DNA of 59,146 bases. Source: Cristatella mucedo (taxonomy: Eukaryota; Bryozoa; Phylactolaemata; Cristatellidae). Shown one piece after another: positions 43,791 to 54,202 of this stretch (position 1 is the first letter of the stretch; every line of letters starts with the position of its first letter). The stretch spans positions 1 to 59,146 of the forward strand of contig WPIO01000397.1 in assembly GCA_009760855.2 (NCBI GenBank), read 5' to 3'. The notes under the pieces are model-generated. The model worked only from the letters and a program-made list of their open reading frames with translations. It ran no database searches and was not told where the DNA came from. A program made the position numbers and the translations under genes.

Positions 43791-44249
43791 GGCAGGCACA
43801 GAAGCCGTGACAACTTCCCCAGGCCCCAAGTCCACGAGTGTAATTTGCTATCAACCTGGAAATCCTTGCTCAGCCTTTGTTGAGCCCCACTGAAGCTAAC
43901 TGGCTCAGCATCCGGTGCCAGTCCTCGTGTATTGCTAATTGGCCATAAGCAGGTGCTTAATGAGGGGCACTATGAGGCATGCAGCTTCACTCTGACTAAG
44001 TCACTCACGGTAAACCCTATATTAGCAGGGGTTCTATTACTTAATCAAGCTGCCCTTTCTAGCCGGGTTCGCATTGTCTAGGTCTTTAAGTCTGATACAG
44101 CTGAAGGCTGAGTTTATGTTGTAATCGAATCGCTCGGTGAAGATAAGACCTGAGATCTGTCGAGCTGGCCCTGACCTGAATCAGTCACTCCCAGGTGCCC
44201 ATCGAAGACCACGTCTCCAGCAGTTGCAATCTACCAAACCCCTACTGCG
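43791..44249. other. Unassigned, comparatively GC-rich sequence
   Basis: No open frame or known repeat was recognised. Confidence 0.3.
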
Positions 44250-44375
44250 TGATTTGTTGAGGAGTTTTCGGAGTTTTTAACTAAATAACCTGCATGCAAA
44301 AGGCCGTTTATTCATGTGATGGACTTACATGTTCACGTTCACATACATAACAACAACTAACTTCTGCTCGTTGTT
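44250..44375 (+). mobile_element. LINE family B, decayed endonuclease fragment
   Basis: TTGTTGAGGAGTTTTCGGAG, AGGCCGTTTATTCATG and ACAACAACTAAC follow family B bases 10778-10900 (the region encoding the GDFNIH block) with substitutions and small gaps. Confidence 0.55.
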
Positions 44376-44419
44376 TAAATTTCCGGTAACCATATGCTCC
44401 ATCTAATAATACTCAAACT

Positions 44420-44715
44420 GCATCTATTTATCACAGCATGCAGTGGGTCCGAGATATATGTAATTAGTGTGCTTATTGGCGCTGGTACTGTGAATAGTGC
44501 CATTAACCAAACTTGTATGCAGACTTTGTGGTGGCACCAGTAGCTATGAGATTTTTTGTCTATGGAGTATGAAACCACTAACCGTTCGATTGTTTAATAT
44601 TGATTGTGCTTCCTTTGCAATACATTTAAAGTGCTTAGAAAGAGTTTGAGTTCACTGAGGGTACTATAGCGAATCCATCATTATTGTTAGTGTTATTCTT
44701 AGTATTATTGGTGAC
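44420..44715 (+). mobile_element. LINE family A, decayed 3' end
   Basis: Landmarks of the family A 3' region occur in order: CATCTATTTATCACAGCATG, AGTGTGCTTATTGGCGCTG, CTTCCTTTGCAATACATTTAAAG, a decayed stem-loop, and a TTATTGTTAGTGTTATT tail. A further family A-like piece (GGTGACATCCACTCGTGGGT, resembling the block encoding DDIPSW) follows at about 44710-44760. Confidence 0.68.
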
Positions 44716-44760
44716 ATCCACTCGTGGGTCGCTGCAAACTTTAAAAGTCCAAATTCACAT

Positions 44761-45464
44761 ACAGCACTGCTGGTAAAAGGCAGCTCCAATTTTTTTCGAT
44801 TAAAAAAGTCTTTGTAGAAATATGGCAAACCCCTTCAAAAATGCAAGACACTCGACTGGACACTCTCACCCACAAACAATTTATAAAAAAAATTGACATC
44901 TCAAACTGTTGACTGTCATCACAAATACAGCCCACGGGCACTTTGTGACAGGCACATTACATGCATACACACCCCATCATGTGTAGATGCACAGGGGGGA
45001 GAGTGTCGAGACAGGTGAGCTCCACCTATATTCCAAGTTTCACACAGATCGGCCCAGTATCGACCAAGTTGTACAATTTACCAGGTACCAACCTGTGACA
45101 GCACTCAGAGAAGCCAACTTAAGCTGCCAAAGCATGTAGGTGACGATTAACAAGAGTGTTACTATATTTGTCGCCATACAACATCGAAACACATACTTAA
45201 GAGCATGTACTTCAAATTTCACACTGACTGGGTCACAAGAAGCCTACCTGTGACATCTTTACGCCATGTGAGTGAAAGGATGACAAAGGCTTAGCACGAC
45301 AAACAGCCAGTTTTGACCAAAACAAGTCTATCTACAGAGGTCCAATATGCATGCGAGAAGGCTGGAATGATTTTGTAACTACATTCAATCATATATTTAA
45401 AAGTTTTACGGTTAGCGGATCATTATTTTAGGAGATTTGACATAAATGACAAGCATTGGACTGT
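44761..45464. other. Unassigned sequence
   Basis: No gene or repeat family was recognised here. Confidence 0.3.
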
Positions 45465-46160
45465 CGTTTGCAGATAGACTTGAGAACTCCAAGCTATAAC
45501 CAAGAGGCAGCACTTGGAAACGCTATCATCGCACGAACAATTCAATAAATAGATCAATACGGATCTTAGGAATAGGTCAACCTAACAAGAACCTTATACA
45601 GCCTAAGCAGGTCATATCCGCAATAGGTCTCATACCTCAGGCCGGCAATCCAGGCTACAGCCGGGCTGCTCACCTGCATTCGCCAATGCAAATATTTAAC
45701 TATTAACGACATAAATGAGAACCTGAATTCACCTAAATTTCCTTGAATAAAAATGAATCAACATTTTCAGACTGGATTCCAGTAAACGACGCGCCAGTTC
45801 CATCCGAGTCACCACGCTGACCGGCTGCCGGACACAGGCCTACTCGAGGCGGTTGCCGCGTGCGTTATGGCGGCTACAGGAACTGGATCAGCTGTCCCAG
45901 GATTCATGCGGTGCCGTGATAATGGACTCCTTAGTTACGGCGGCCCCGGCAGCAGCAAATTCTCAATACATTATCCCTAATGTTCGTCTACTGGCCGAAT
46001 GACAGTCACTTCCGGTTTGTGATCCGATGTAAACATACCAGTTTAAACAGGTTTCTGCCTAGTAAATAAGGAGTGGGCCTTGGAATGCCGTTTACTGCCG
46101 GTTGCTATAGGCAGGGCGGGGAAGCAGAGGCGGGACTAGGCACCCTGCCGATAGGGGGTT
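45465..46160 (+). repeat. Interspersed repeat D, copy 2 (possible solo LTR)
   Basis: Same order of landmarks as 21400-22110: CCAAGCTATA, CTATTAACGACATAAATGAG, TGAATCAACA, TGATAATGGACTCCTTAG, TTTGTGATCCGATGTAAAC and AGTAAATAAGG. This copy is richer in GC than the other. A decayed solo LTR is possible but unproven. Confidence 0.55.
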
Positions 46161-46494
46161 CACTCTTTTATGATCTTGTTATACTACCAGTCGGACGTGT
46201 GATCTCGAGGGGCGTGTCATTTCCAGGAAAATTTTACGTTTTATTATTTTTCAGTTATTTGTTGAGGGTCCGTTAAGGGCTGAGTAGCTTATATTCGCAG
46301 AGTTCACCATAAAATCACAGTTCCGGCTCAGTTATTTGTCAAAGAAAATTATTTTGTTGAGCTCGATCTACTACTTCCGGTTTAAATAGGTCTTACATAA
46401 TAATTGTATTGACCATGTTCCAGTCCTCTGACAACCAATAAAATCTGAGCTTGCATTTATAACTAGTTTATCTTTTAATACGCAAATTTCGAAA
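46161..46494. other. Unassigned sequence
   Basis: Nothing was recognised between repeat D and the family A fragment that hosts the LTR element. Confidence 0.3.
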
Positions 46495-46630
46495 AAATTG
46501 ACCATTTCTTTGGAATCTACGCCGGTTATTTCGGAGGCTACCCAGTTAAATTGAGTGATGATTAAACTGACATCCTATTTAATGAAAACGAAGTGTGAGG
46601 CAGGCATTGAAAAAACCTACGCTTAAAATC
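46495..46630 (+). mobile_element. LINE family A, left part of the copy split by LTR element 1
   Basis: Decayed family A coding sequence around the DDIPSW...DDKTN block (TGATGATTAAACTGACATCC) runs up to the insertion site. It resumes at 51337. Confidence 0.65.
46626..46630. repeat. Target site duplication of LTR element 1, left copy
   Basis: AAATC directly precedes the 5' LTR. The same AAATC follows the 3' LTR at 51337-51341. Confidence 0.9.
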
Positions 46631-47118
46631 TGTAGTTCGTATGTACGTTTGTATGTATGTATTGTATGCCGGCTCCTGACTTGTGACCGTAAGGTCAAGG
46701 GAGCGTGTAGTTCGCATATATGTATCGTATGCAGGCTCCTCTGATAAGCTACTGGTGAGCTGTTAGAAGGACCACCGAGAGGGGCCGGTGCACAGCTGGG
46801 GTCCGCCTGTGATGTGGTATGGACAGAGGCCAGTAACCAGCTGGTGGCCAGATGGTGGATTCACCATCAGGGTCGGCCAGTGCACTGCTGTGATCCGCCT
46901 TTGATGTGGCATGGACCAGCTGGTGGCCAGATAGTGGATTCACCATCAGGGTTGGCCGGTGCACAGTTGTGGTCGATGAGTCATCGGATTCGACCAGGGG
47001 AGGGGAGTCGTGTGAGGGCAGGGGCTGAGGGAAGCCGTGCGCTCTGGGGCTCCGTGTGCTGGGAATAAACTGTCGGTGTTAGGCATCGGCTGGCTCTCTA
47101 CTGTGCAACCAAACTACA
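46631..47118 (+). repeat. 5' LTR of element 1 (488 bp)
   Basis: It starts TGTAGTTCGT and ends AAACTACA, the standard TG...CA termini. It matches the 3' LTR except at two positions (GGTGGATTC against GGTTGATTC, and the fourth base from the end). A polyadenylation signal AATAAA lies at 47064-47069. The block TGGTGGCCAGAT..TGGATTCACCATCAGG occurs twice within the LTR. Confidence 0.95.
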
Positions 47119-47153
47119 AGCTATTTCTCGTCGGGAGCGACAGTGTGGTCCGT

Positions 47154-50100
47154 ATGACGATGAGTCTGAAAGTACAACTAATGGAAGAAAAAATTTCGCA
47201 ATTCGACGGCAGCGGATACTTCGCTGAATGGCTAAATCGGTTCGAAAGATTGGCCAAGAAGCAAGGGGTTGATGAATTGCAAAATTTCCTGCCGCTATTC
47301 CTTACACGTGTGGCATACGCCGTATACGATGGCGTCCCCGATGCGGCTAAGGAAGACTACGCCACGGTAAGAAAAGCGCTGCTGGCAGCCTTCTCGCCGA
47401 ATCGCTTCGATGCCGACGAGGAATTCGCCTCGCGTCGCCTTGCTGAAGGTGAAAATGTGGATGGCTTTTGGGCGGACTTGAATCGGTTGGCTAGGCTGGT
47501 GGCCGGTGATTTTGTCAAATGCGCCTTTGTTGCTGGGCTGCCGGAGGCCGCAAAGAGGCACCTCCAAGCCTCATGCAACCTCGCGGAAATGCCTGCGGAT
47601 GTTCTTGTCGAGAAGGCTCGGGTCATAGTGAAGGCAAGCGTCAGCATTCCGATGGCGGCAGAAATTTGCTTCGCATCCGGTTCTCGTTCGGGATGGCCTC
47701 CCCAGGCACCGAATAACAGAGATGTTGTGTGTTTCCTATGCAAGGCGATCGGGCACTTACGCCATGATTGTCCTTCTAAAGCGGCGCGCCGTGGTCGCGG
47801 GAGGCACTGTTACGTCTGTGGGAGCATTCAACATCTCGCTGCTAACTGCTCGGATCGGGCGGTCGTACCAAACTGGCCAAAAAAACGAGTAGGGGAGAGC
47901 ACGCATTACTGCGCCGGTGCTTTGCCCTCCGTTATGGCGCGCCTTCCTTCGGTACGTGTCCTCATCGAAAACTCCGAGGCGTCTGCGCTCGTGGATACTG
48001 GGTGCTCGAGGTCCATCATTTCGGCGACGCTTGCGGACCCTGCGAGGGTGAGGCGTGCGTGCGAGGAAGTCGTAATGATGAATGGAGCCACGGCTGTCTG
48101 CAAGTCCACGTGCGTCGCTACGGTAGCCCTCTGTGGACGAACCATAGTGCTGGACTGCCTTGTGTCAGATGTTCTTCCTGGTTTCGGGTTACTACTCGGT
48201 ATGGATGCCATTGAACTCCTAGGCGGCGTGATTATCGGTCCTTCCGCTGGTCATGTTGAGTTCATGTGCCAAAAGAGAGTTCCAGAGCCAGCACACCGTT
48301 CCGAGGCAGCAGTAGTGGCGTCTCCTAGTGTCAAACGTGCTGTAGCATCGTCGGCCGCTGACGTACTGATCGAGGACAAGGACTTTAAGGCAGTTTTCCA
48401 TCGGGGGCGCTGGTCAGTCAAGTGGGAGTGGACGAATCGTTGTGTCGTCCACCAATTGACGAACCATGTCGCTTCATATCATGTGGGAGAGGAAATTCGT
48501 GCCGACTACGAAAAGGAGGTGGAAGAGTGGATCAAGGAAGGCTGGTTGCAGCCGTTCGCTGGTCATTGTGGTGGCCTGATCCCTCTAATGGCCGTCGTAC
48601 AGGCAAGTAAAGGCAAAGTGAGGCCCGTGATGGACTACCGAGAACTTAATCAGTTTATATCGAGTCACACGGCTGGTGGCGATGTGTGTAGCACCAAGCT
48701 CAGAGCGTGGTGACGCCTGGGCGAGAGCTTGAGCTTAATTGACCTGCGAAAAGCATACTTGCAGGTGCATGTTGATCCCGCTCTCTGTCAATATCAGGTC
48801 GTGGAGTACAAAGGCCGTCGGTACTGCCTCACACGACTAGGTTTCGGACTTAATGTCACCCCGAAAATAATGACCGCGATTCTGACAAAGGTCTTTTCCA
48901 TGGATGAGCGAGTTCGTGCTGGTACCGATTCGTTTGTCGACGACATTGTTGCCAATAACAGCGTTGTCTCGAATGGTGATGTAATCGACTTGCTACGAAC
49001 ATTTGGTTTGGAGGCTAAGCCGCCAGAAAGCCTCGCTGGCGGAAGGGTCCTTGGCCTTCGAGTATGCAGGCCAAACGAAGGTGAGGAGCTTCGTTGGCGC
49101 CGCGATAACGTGGTGAGCGCATTGCCTAACGCCCCATCGCGACGCCAGCTGTTTTCGTGGTGCGGGCAGCTGATCGGGCATTTCCCAATCGCAGGCTGGC
49201 TTCGCCCGGCCTGCAGTTACCTAAAGCGAGTTGCTGGCGATGTCGGTTGGGACTCAGTCGTTAGTAAAAATGTCATAGCCATGGCGGGTGAGTTGATGCA
49301 GCGATTGCATCAAGACGATCCAGTTTCAGGCATTTGGAATGTGCCGAATCTGGATAGTGGCATCCTCTGGTGTGATGCCAGCAGCCTTGCTATCGGCACA
49401 TGCCTGGATATAGGAGGAAGAATCGTCAAGGATGCCTCCTGGCTGCGAAAAGCGGACGACGTAGCCCACATCAATCTTGCGGAGCTGGAGGCTATCATCA
49501 AGGGCCTAAATCTGGCCATTGCTTGGTCATTACGGCAGGTGGAGATTCGGACAGATTCAGCAACTGTTCATGGATGGCTACAGTCACTGCTGGTTGGAGA
49601 TAAGCCTGTACGAGCCCACGGCATGGGAGAGGCGCTTATCAAACACAGGCTAGCACTGATAGCCGACACGGTGTCAGAGTGTGGACTGAAGGCTTCCGTA
49701 GTCCTAGTGCGATCATCCAACAATAAAGCCGACCAGCTGACCCGCGTCTCTCAGAAATGGACGAGGGCGAATGTAAGCTGTCTCGCTGTTCCAGAGCAGG
49801 CGTCTTCGCCGGCGGTCGACGTCGACCTAAAGAGTTTCCACAGCCTTCACCACTTTGGAGTTGACAGGACACTGTAACTTGCCAGAATGTGCCACCCGAA
49901 AGCTACTATCCGGCGGAAGGACGTCGAAGCCGTCGTGAAGGCTTGCCCTCGTTGCAAGTCGATCGATCCTGTACCAGTCGCATGGAGTGCAGGCGTGCTG
50001 GATGTAAGCGAGAATTGGCAGCGCCTGGCCTGCGACGTAACGCATTTCAAGGGCCAAAAATATCTGACCGTGGTAGATTGTGGACCAAGCCGTTTCGCTA

Positions 50101-50729
50101 TTTGGAGGCGAATACCCGACGAGGGAGAAAACACATTGGTGCAAAATCTGGGAGAAATTTTTAGGGAGCGTGGCCCTCCGCAGCAGCTGCTCATGGACAA
50201 CGGTGCGAGCTTTCGCCCAACAGCTCTTCGCAGTCTTTGCGACCGCTAGGGCGTGGAGCCCATATACCGTTGCGCCTATAAACCCTCCGGCAACGGCATC
50301 GTTGAGCGAAACCACAGGACCATCAAGGGAATGGCGGCTCGCACGGGCAAGAACGTCCTGATGATGGTGTATTGGTACAACATCTCGCCAACAGCCGGGT
50401 TGCACGTGGAATCAGTGCCCTGCAGAAGGCTATTCTCCTATGAGTGGAAAAGCCCCGTCTTCAGAGCACAGACAGATCAGGGCCCGAGGACTACTCAATA
50501 TGCTGTCGGCCAGCGAGTCTTTGTGAAGCCTGCCGGCGCTCGTTGTACGACCGAGTGGCCCGAGGGCACTGTAACAAGTGAGGGGCAGGGCGTGGGAATC
50601 GAGATCGACGGTGTGCGTCGCCACGTGTCCGACTTGCGCCTCGTACCAGGGCAGCAAGAGGCGCCCCTGCACCTGAAGGGGACAGAGCTGAACCGTACAG
50701 AGCAGTACAGCGGCCCAGGCGCGCTGTGA
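47154..50729 (+). pseudogene. gag-pol polyprotein of element 1, three in-frame stops
   Basis: The first internal ATG is at 47154. Gag-like capsid sequence (VQLMEEKISQFDGSGYFAEW) is followed by two CCHC knuckles, CFLCKAIGHLRHDC and CYVCGSIQHLAANC (about residues 190-225), which bind RNA. The protease has SALVDTGCSRSIIS (about 278-290). The RT begins with RPVMDYRELNQFISS and holds FVDDIVANN; RNase H has LWCDASS, INLAELEAII and RTDSATVHGW. Integrase has CPRC, then Asp in ACDVTHF, Asp in LMDNGASF and Glu in GIVERNHR. Stops at 48711-48713, 49875-49877 and 50247-50249 interrupt a single frame; no frameshift was seen. Confidence 0.9.
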
Positions 50730-50823
50730 CACTTCCCCGCCGGTACGACGATTATGTCCTGACCGGATAGACTTGCTCATTGATGCTCTGTACCTTGCAG
50801 CTACATGTGTTGGTGCTGCAAAC

Positions 50824-50965
50824 TTGTGACCTTAAGGTCAAGGGTGCGTGTAGTTCGTATGTACGTTTGTATGTATGTATTGTATGCCGGCTCCTGACTT
50901 GTGACCGTAAGGTCAAGGGAGCGTGTAGTTCGCATATATGTATCGTATGCAGGCTCCTCTGATAA
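50824..50965 (+). repeat. Tandem pair of about 70-bp units straddling the 3' LTR start
   Basis: A unit beginning TTGTGACCTTAAGGTCAAGGG at 50825 recurs at about 50899 as TTGTGACCGTAAGGTCAAGGG. Each continues with GCGTGTAGTTCG and ends in CTCCT. The first unit contains the palindrome GACCTTAAGGTC (50828-50839). The LTR starts inside the first unit, so part of it lies in the internal region and may overlap the polypurine tract (AAGGTCAAGGG). Confidence 0.75.
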
Positions 50966-51336
50966 GCTACTGGTGAGCTGTTAGAAGGACCACCGAGAGG
51001 GGCCGGTGCACAGCTGGGGTCCGCCTGTGATGTGGTATGGACAGAGGCCAGTAACCAGCTGGTGGCCAGATGGTTGATTCACCATCAGGGTCGGCCAGTG
51101 CACTGCTGTGATCCGCCTTTGATGTGGCATGGACCAGCTGGTGGCCAGATAGTGGATTCACCATCAGGGTTGGCCGGTGCACAGTTGTGGTCGATGAGTC
51201 ATCGGATTCGACCAGGGGAGGGGAGTCGTGTGAGGGCAGGGGCTGAGGGAAGCCGTGCGCTCTGGGGCTCCGTGTGCTGGGAATAAACTGTCGGTGTTAG
51301 GCATCGGCTGGCTCTCTACTGTGCAACCAAACAACA
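50849..51336 (+). repeat. 3' LTR of element 1 (488 bp)
   Basis: TG...CA termini, AATAAA at 51282-51287, and two differences from the 5' LTR. It is followed by the AAATC target duplication. Confidence 0.95.
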
Positions 51337-52020
51337 AAATCGACTCAGCAAGCACGTCTTGTGTTGAATCTGCACGTAGTTTATGTGTCCTGTTCCAAAA
51401 TGACCTTCAACCTTTCATTAGAATACAACCACTCTATAGACAAGAATGACTACTTTCAGCTACATAGCATTGCTAAAATGTGGGCTTTTTTAGATGGGGA
51501 TACCAAATCGAGAATGGTCCATGCTTTCGTGATATCCCGACTTGACTTCAGTAATCTCACTGTTTGCTTTCCTACTGGTCGGTGCAGGTAGGCGTTTACA
51601 GTTAGTACAAAACTCTGCAGCTTGGTATCCGTGTCGTCAGCATGACAACTGATAAGTCACATCCCTGTCCGTCGACTTTCACTAGGTCCCAACAAAACAC
51701 TGCATCGAATTCAAGGTTCGGTCACGAACTTTTAGGTCCCTTCATTCTCTAACTCTAGTCGACCTATCAGAACTACTCCCCCACCAGGCAAAGATTTGTA
51801 CCACGTGGTTTTCGGATACTACTCGTGTATACATACCTCGTGCGAACGTCAAATTGTTTGGAGACCGTGCCTTTAATCCGTACATGAGCGCACCAATCCA
51901 TGAATGCACTTTTTACTTGTGTCAGGGTACCTCCTGACTTGACCAAATTTAAAAACATCTAAAAACTCATCTATTTATTACTGCATTTGGTGGATCCATG
52001 TGATTCGACCCTTATGTAAT
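51337..52020 (+). mobile_element. LINE family A, right part of the copy split by LTR element 1
   Basis: Decayed family A sequence resumes at the block encoding GSASISPVESARNL and continues to the last coding part (GCATTTGGTGGATCCATGTG near 51984). Frames are broken throughout. It is the original target copy of element 1. Confidence 0.75.
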
Positions 52021-52055
52021 AAAAGGTGCTATCGCTGTGCATCCATCTGGCTTCC

Positions 52056-52175
52056 TTGCCGCCATCTTCCTTGCTGCTTGCCTGAGTGCCGCCTGCCTCA
52101 GTCCTGCCTGCCGCTGTGCCGCATGACTTTGTTCCGCCTGCCTCTGTGCCGCCTGCCTCTGGGCCGCTGGCTTGC
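52056..52175 (+). repeat. 15-bp minisatellite, eight units
   Basis: The unit is close to GTGCCGCCTGCCTCT and is repeated head to tail with substitutions: TTGCTGCTTGCCTGA, GTGCCGCCTGCCTCA, GTTCCGCCTGCCTCT and so on. The minus-strand frame rich in Gly, Thr and Glu here is a by-product of the 15-base period. Confidence 0.85.
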
Positions 52176-52302
52176 ACCATAGTACTTTAAATTTTCGCAC
52201 TTGTATTTAAACGAGCTTTGCGGCGGCTAGCCTTCTGAGCAGAGTTCAAGTAATATACCACGATAAGCAAGTGGCATTTTTTAGTATAGTTGCACGAACG
52301 AA

Positions 52303-52330
52303 GGTAACATCCACAAGAGTGGATGTTACC
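52303..52330. repeat. Perfect short inverted repeat
   Basis: GGTAACATCCAC, four bases AAGA, then GTGGATGTTACC: a perfect 12-bp stem with a 4-base loop. It sits at the edge of a decayed family A 3' fragment on the minus strand (about 52335-52440, AGTCACAGTGTTAGCACG). Confidence 0.8.
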
Positions 52331-52481
52331 ATCATACTAGTCACAGTGTTAGCACGTACGATACGTAGCATACGAAGGATGATTCGTAAAGACCCATCAA
52401 ATGCTTTAATGAACAGATGCGATATTTCATGTTGCATCTGCAATGATATGCATGTGAGATTGATGGTTCGGGTCATGTTCT

Positions 52482-53253
52482 TGTAACCGAGTTCAATGGG
52501 CCAGCGGCTAACTCCCACTATGGCTCGCTACTATCTATGTCCGTTCTGGGTCGTTACGCCGGGCCCTTCGGTAACAGTGGTTCACGCGTGATCAATCGGG
52601 TACACAACACTTTATATAATACACACGCATGTGCTATACAAAGGAGGGCACTAAACAAGCCTACAGAGGAAGTTCCTATACAAGGTAAACTACAGGGGCG
52701 CGGGATGACGCCGCAAGCGCGAACAAACGTGTTAGTGCTCAGTCGGCTTCCACCGTCGCACCGTCGCAGGACTCCGTCTCACCAGTACAAGCATACGCCG
52801 TCCAAGACCCGGCTAGCTGAGTACTCTGTGGTAGACGGAGCGGACGTCCAACACCGTCGAGAGCTTCCGCCGAAAGAGAGCGAGCACGTTGTACCCAGTT
52901 CCCGTCCTCGGAACTCTGGGAGCTGACCCCAGGCTTTTCCCTTCAAGGACAAGGCAACGCCCAGCCCGACATATCGAATGTCAGTGGGTCCGCCTACTCT
53001 AGGGTATATATGTCACCATCCGGGGGAAGATGCGTCCTCGCATCTACAACCATCCACTCTGCGAACATGTCGTTTAACTACCACAGAGGCTCCAAATACA
53101 CAGCGATTGCTCATGAGCATTACACCGAGTAATCACGATTACAAGTCTATTAGTGCTACGAACTAATCTAAAATGTCCTCTCAAAGTTATCAGACGATGT
53201 CCTTTTCACGAGGCACAGCCACTCCTGGCGAGTTTCTGGCGAGCTAGCGGTCA
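52482..53253 (-). repeat. 3' LTR of element 2
   Basis: The plus-strand left end TGTAACCGAG matches 58625 onward. The right end is not fixed. A TG/CA terminus at 53253 (GCGGTCA, followed by the purine-rich minus-strand CAGAGGACAG) gives 772 bp; another at 53192 would give 711 bp. A TATA-like box reads ATTATATAAAG on the minus strand at 52610-52620. Confidence 0.85.
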
Positions 53254-53420
53254 CTGTCCTCTGTGGGCATCATCATCATGAGGTGGCCAGACGGTTGCTG
53301 TTGGTCGAAGTCCCAAATGTTCCACGATGCACGTTGACCGGAGTCGAGGTCGACCTAAAATCACAGGAAACACATGGCACTAACGGTTGAACCTTTCGCA
53401 TACCATGGAACATACGAACT

Positions 53421-54202
53421 TTACACAAATTCTGAAAAACGAGGATTGGGCTTCCTCTGGTGCGTTCTTTGCCGTGAGCCAGCTGGGCCTGCATTAGCCT
53501 GATCGCTTAGTGAGGCAGTATCTGGTCCAACTCCGAGCGTGAGTTCTCCGTCGAGTTGAGGTGTCGCCGTCGGTTCGACCGGCTCTTCTTCAGCGTGATC
53601 CGCAGTGGCTGGTGGCTGATCATCATTAATTTCCCCTCTATCTGCCTCATCAGAAGTGCTTGGCGTGGGAAGCTCGTCCTCCAGGTCATCAGGTGGCAGT
53701 CGTGTTGCCCTGCGCCAAGCTGGTTTGCAGCGGTTGATATGTACTGTGCTAGGTGTGCCAGCAGTGTCGTGTTCGTCCACAACGCGAACGTTCGTGTCAG
53801 TACGGTCCACAATAAGGAGGGGACCTCGCCACAGGTGTTGCAACTTTGGTGAAAGACCCATCCGGGGCCTGGGTGTATAAACATACACGTAGTCACCGAC
53901 CTTCAGGGTGGATTCTGTAGCAGTACGGTCGTACTACCGCTTTTGCTTGGCCTGAGCAGCCTGAATGTTCTGCCTTGCCACGTCCCATGCTTCGACAAGC
54001 TTATCATGCATGGCCTGTACATAGCCGTCCCGGCTTCACACGGCTCGTCAACAGGCAAAACTAGGTCTACTGGCAAACGAGCCTCTCGCCCGTGGTTCAT
54101 GAAAAATGGGCTGCAGCGAGTCGACTCGTGAAAGCAAGTTCGATAGGCAAACAGCACGTAGTGGTATGTACAAGTCCCAATCACGCTGGTTGCTGCTGGC
54201 AA
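53421..54202 (-). pseudogene. Integrase C-terminal part of element 2, frameshifted
   Basis: After about 54135 the integrase moves to another frame (53903-54202: FAYRTCFHESTRCSPFFMNH, then GREARLPVDLVLPVD) and later to a third (53421-53888: PKLQHLWRGPLLIVDR, then STVHINRCKPAWR). The WRGPLLIVDR stretch resembles the GPY/F-type region after the catalytic core of Ty3/gypsy integrases. The last 100 or so residues are acidic, low-complexity and without a recognisable domain. At least two frameshifts separate these pieces from the main pol frame. Confidence 0.78.

Larger units (their letters stand above)
46631..51336 (+). mobile_element. LTR retrotransposon element 1 (complete, gag-pol)
   Basis: A 4706-bp element lies between AAATC duplications: 5' LTR (46631-47118), one long gag-pol frame (47154-50729) and 3' LTR (50849-51336). 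The order gag, protease, RT, RNase H, integrase is shared by Ty3/gypsy and BEL/Pao elements. The RT box is FVDD rather than the usual YIDD or YVDD, and the lineage was not settled. There is no envelope-like gene. The LTRs differ at only two positions by eye, so the insertion is recent. Three in-frame stops make it non-autonomous unless read through. No primer binding site starting with TGG was found right after the 5' LTR. Confidence 0.93.

Noticed and set aside
47037-47153. Upstream extension of the element 1 gag frame into the LTR
   Set aside because: The extension begins in the LTR and crosses its border; the ATG at 47154 is the first internal start and precedes recognisable gag.
46631-51336. 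Endogenous retrovirus with envelope gene
   Set aside because: After integrase there are only about 120 bases to the 3' LTR, so no envelope-like frame fits.
52246-52518. Small frame starting MGVSRWPIELGY, also at 58452-58661
   Set aside because: The shared start lies in the two LTR copies of element 2 and the rest differs; it is a by-product of LTR duplication.
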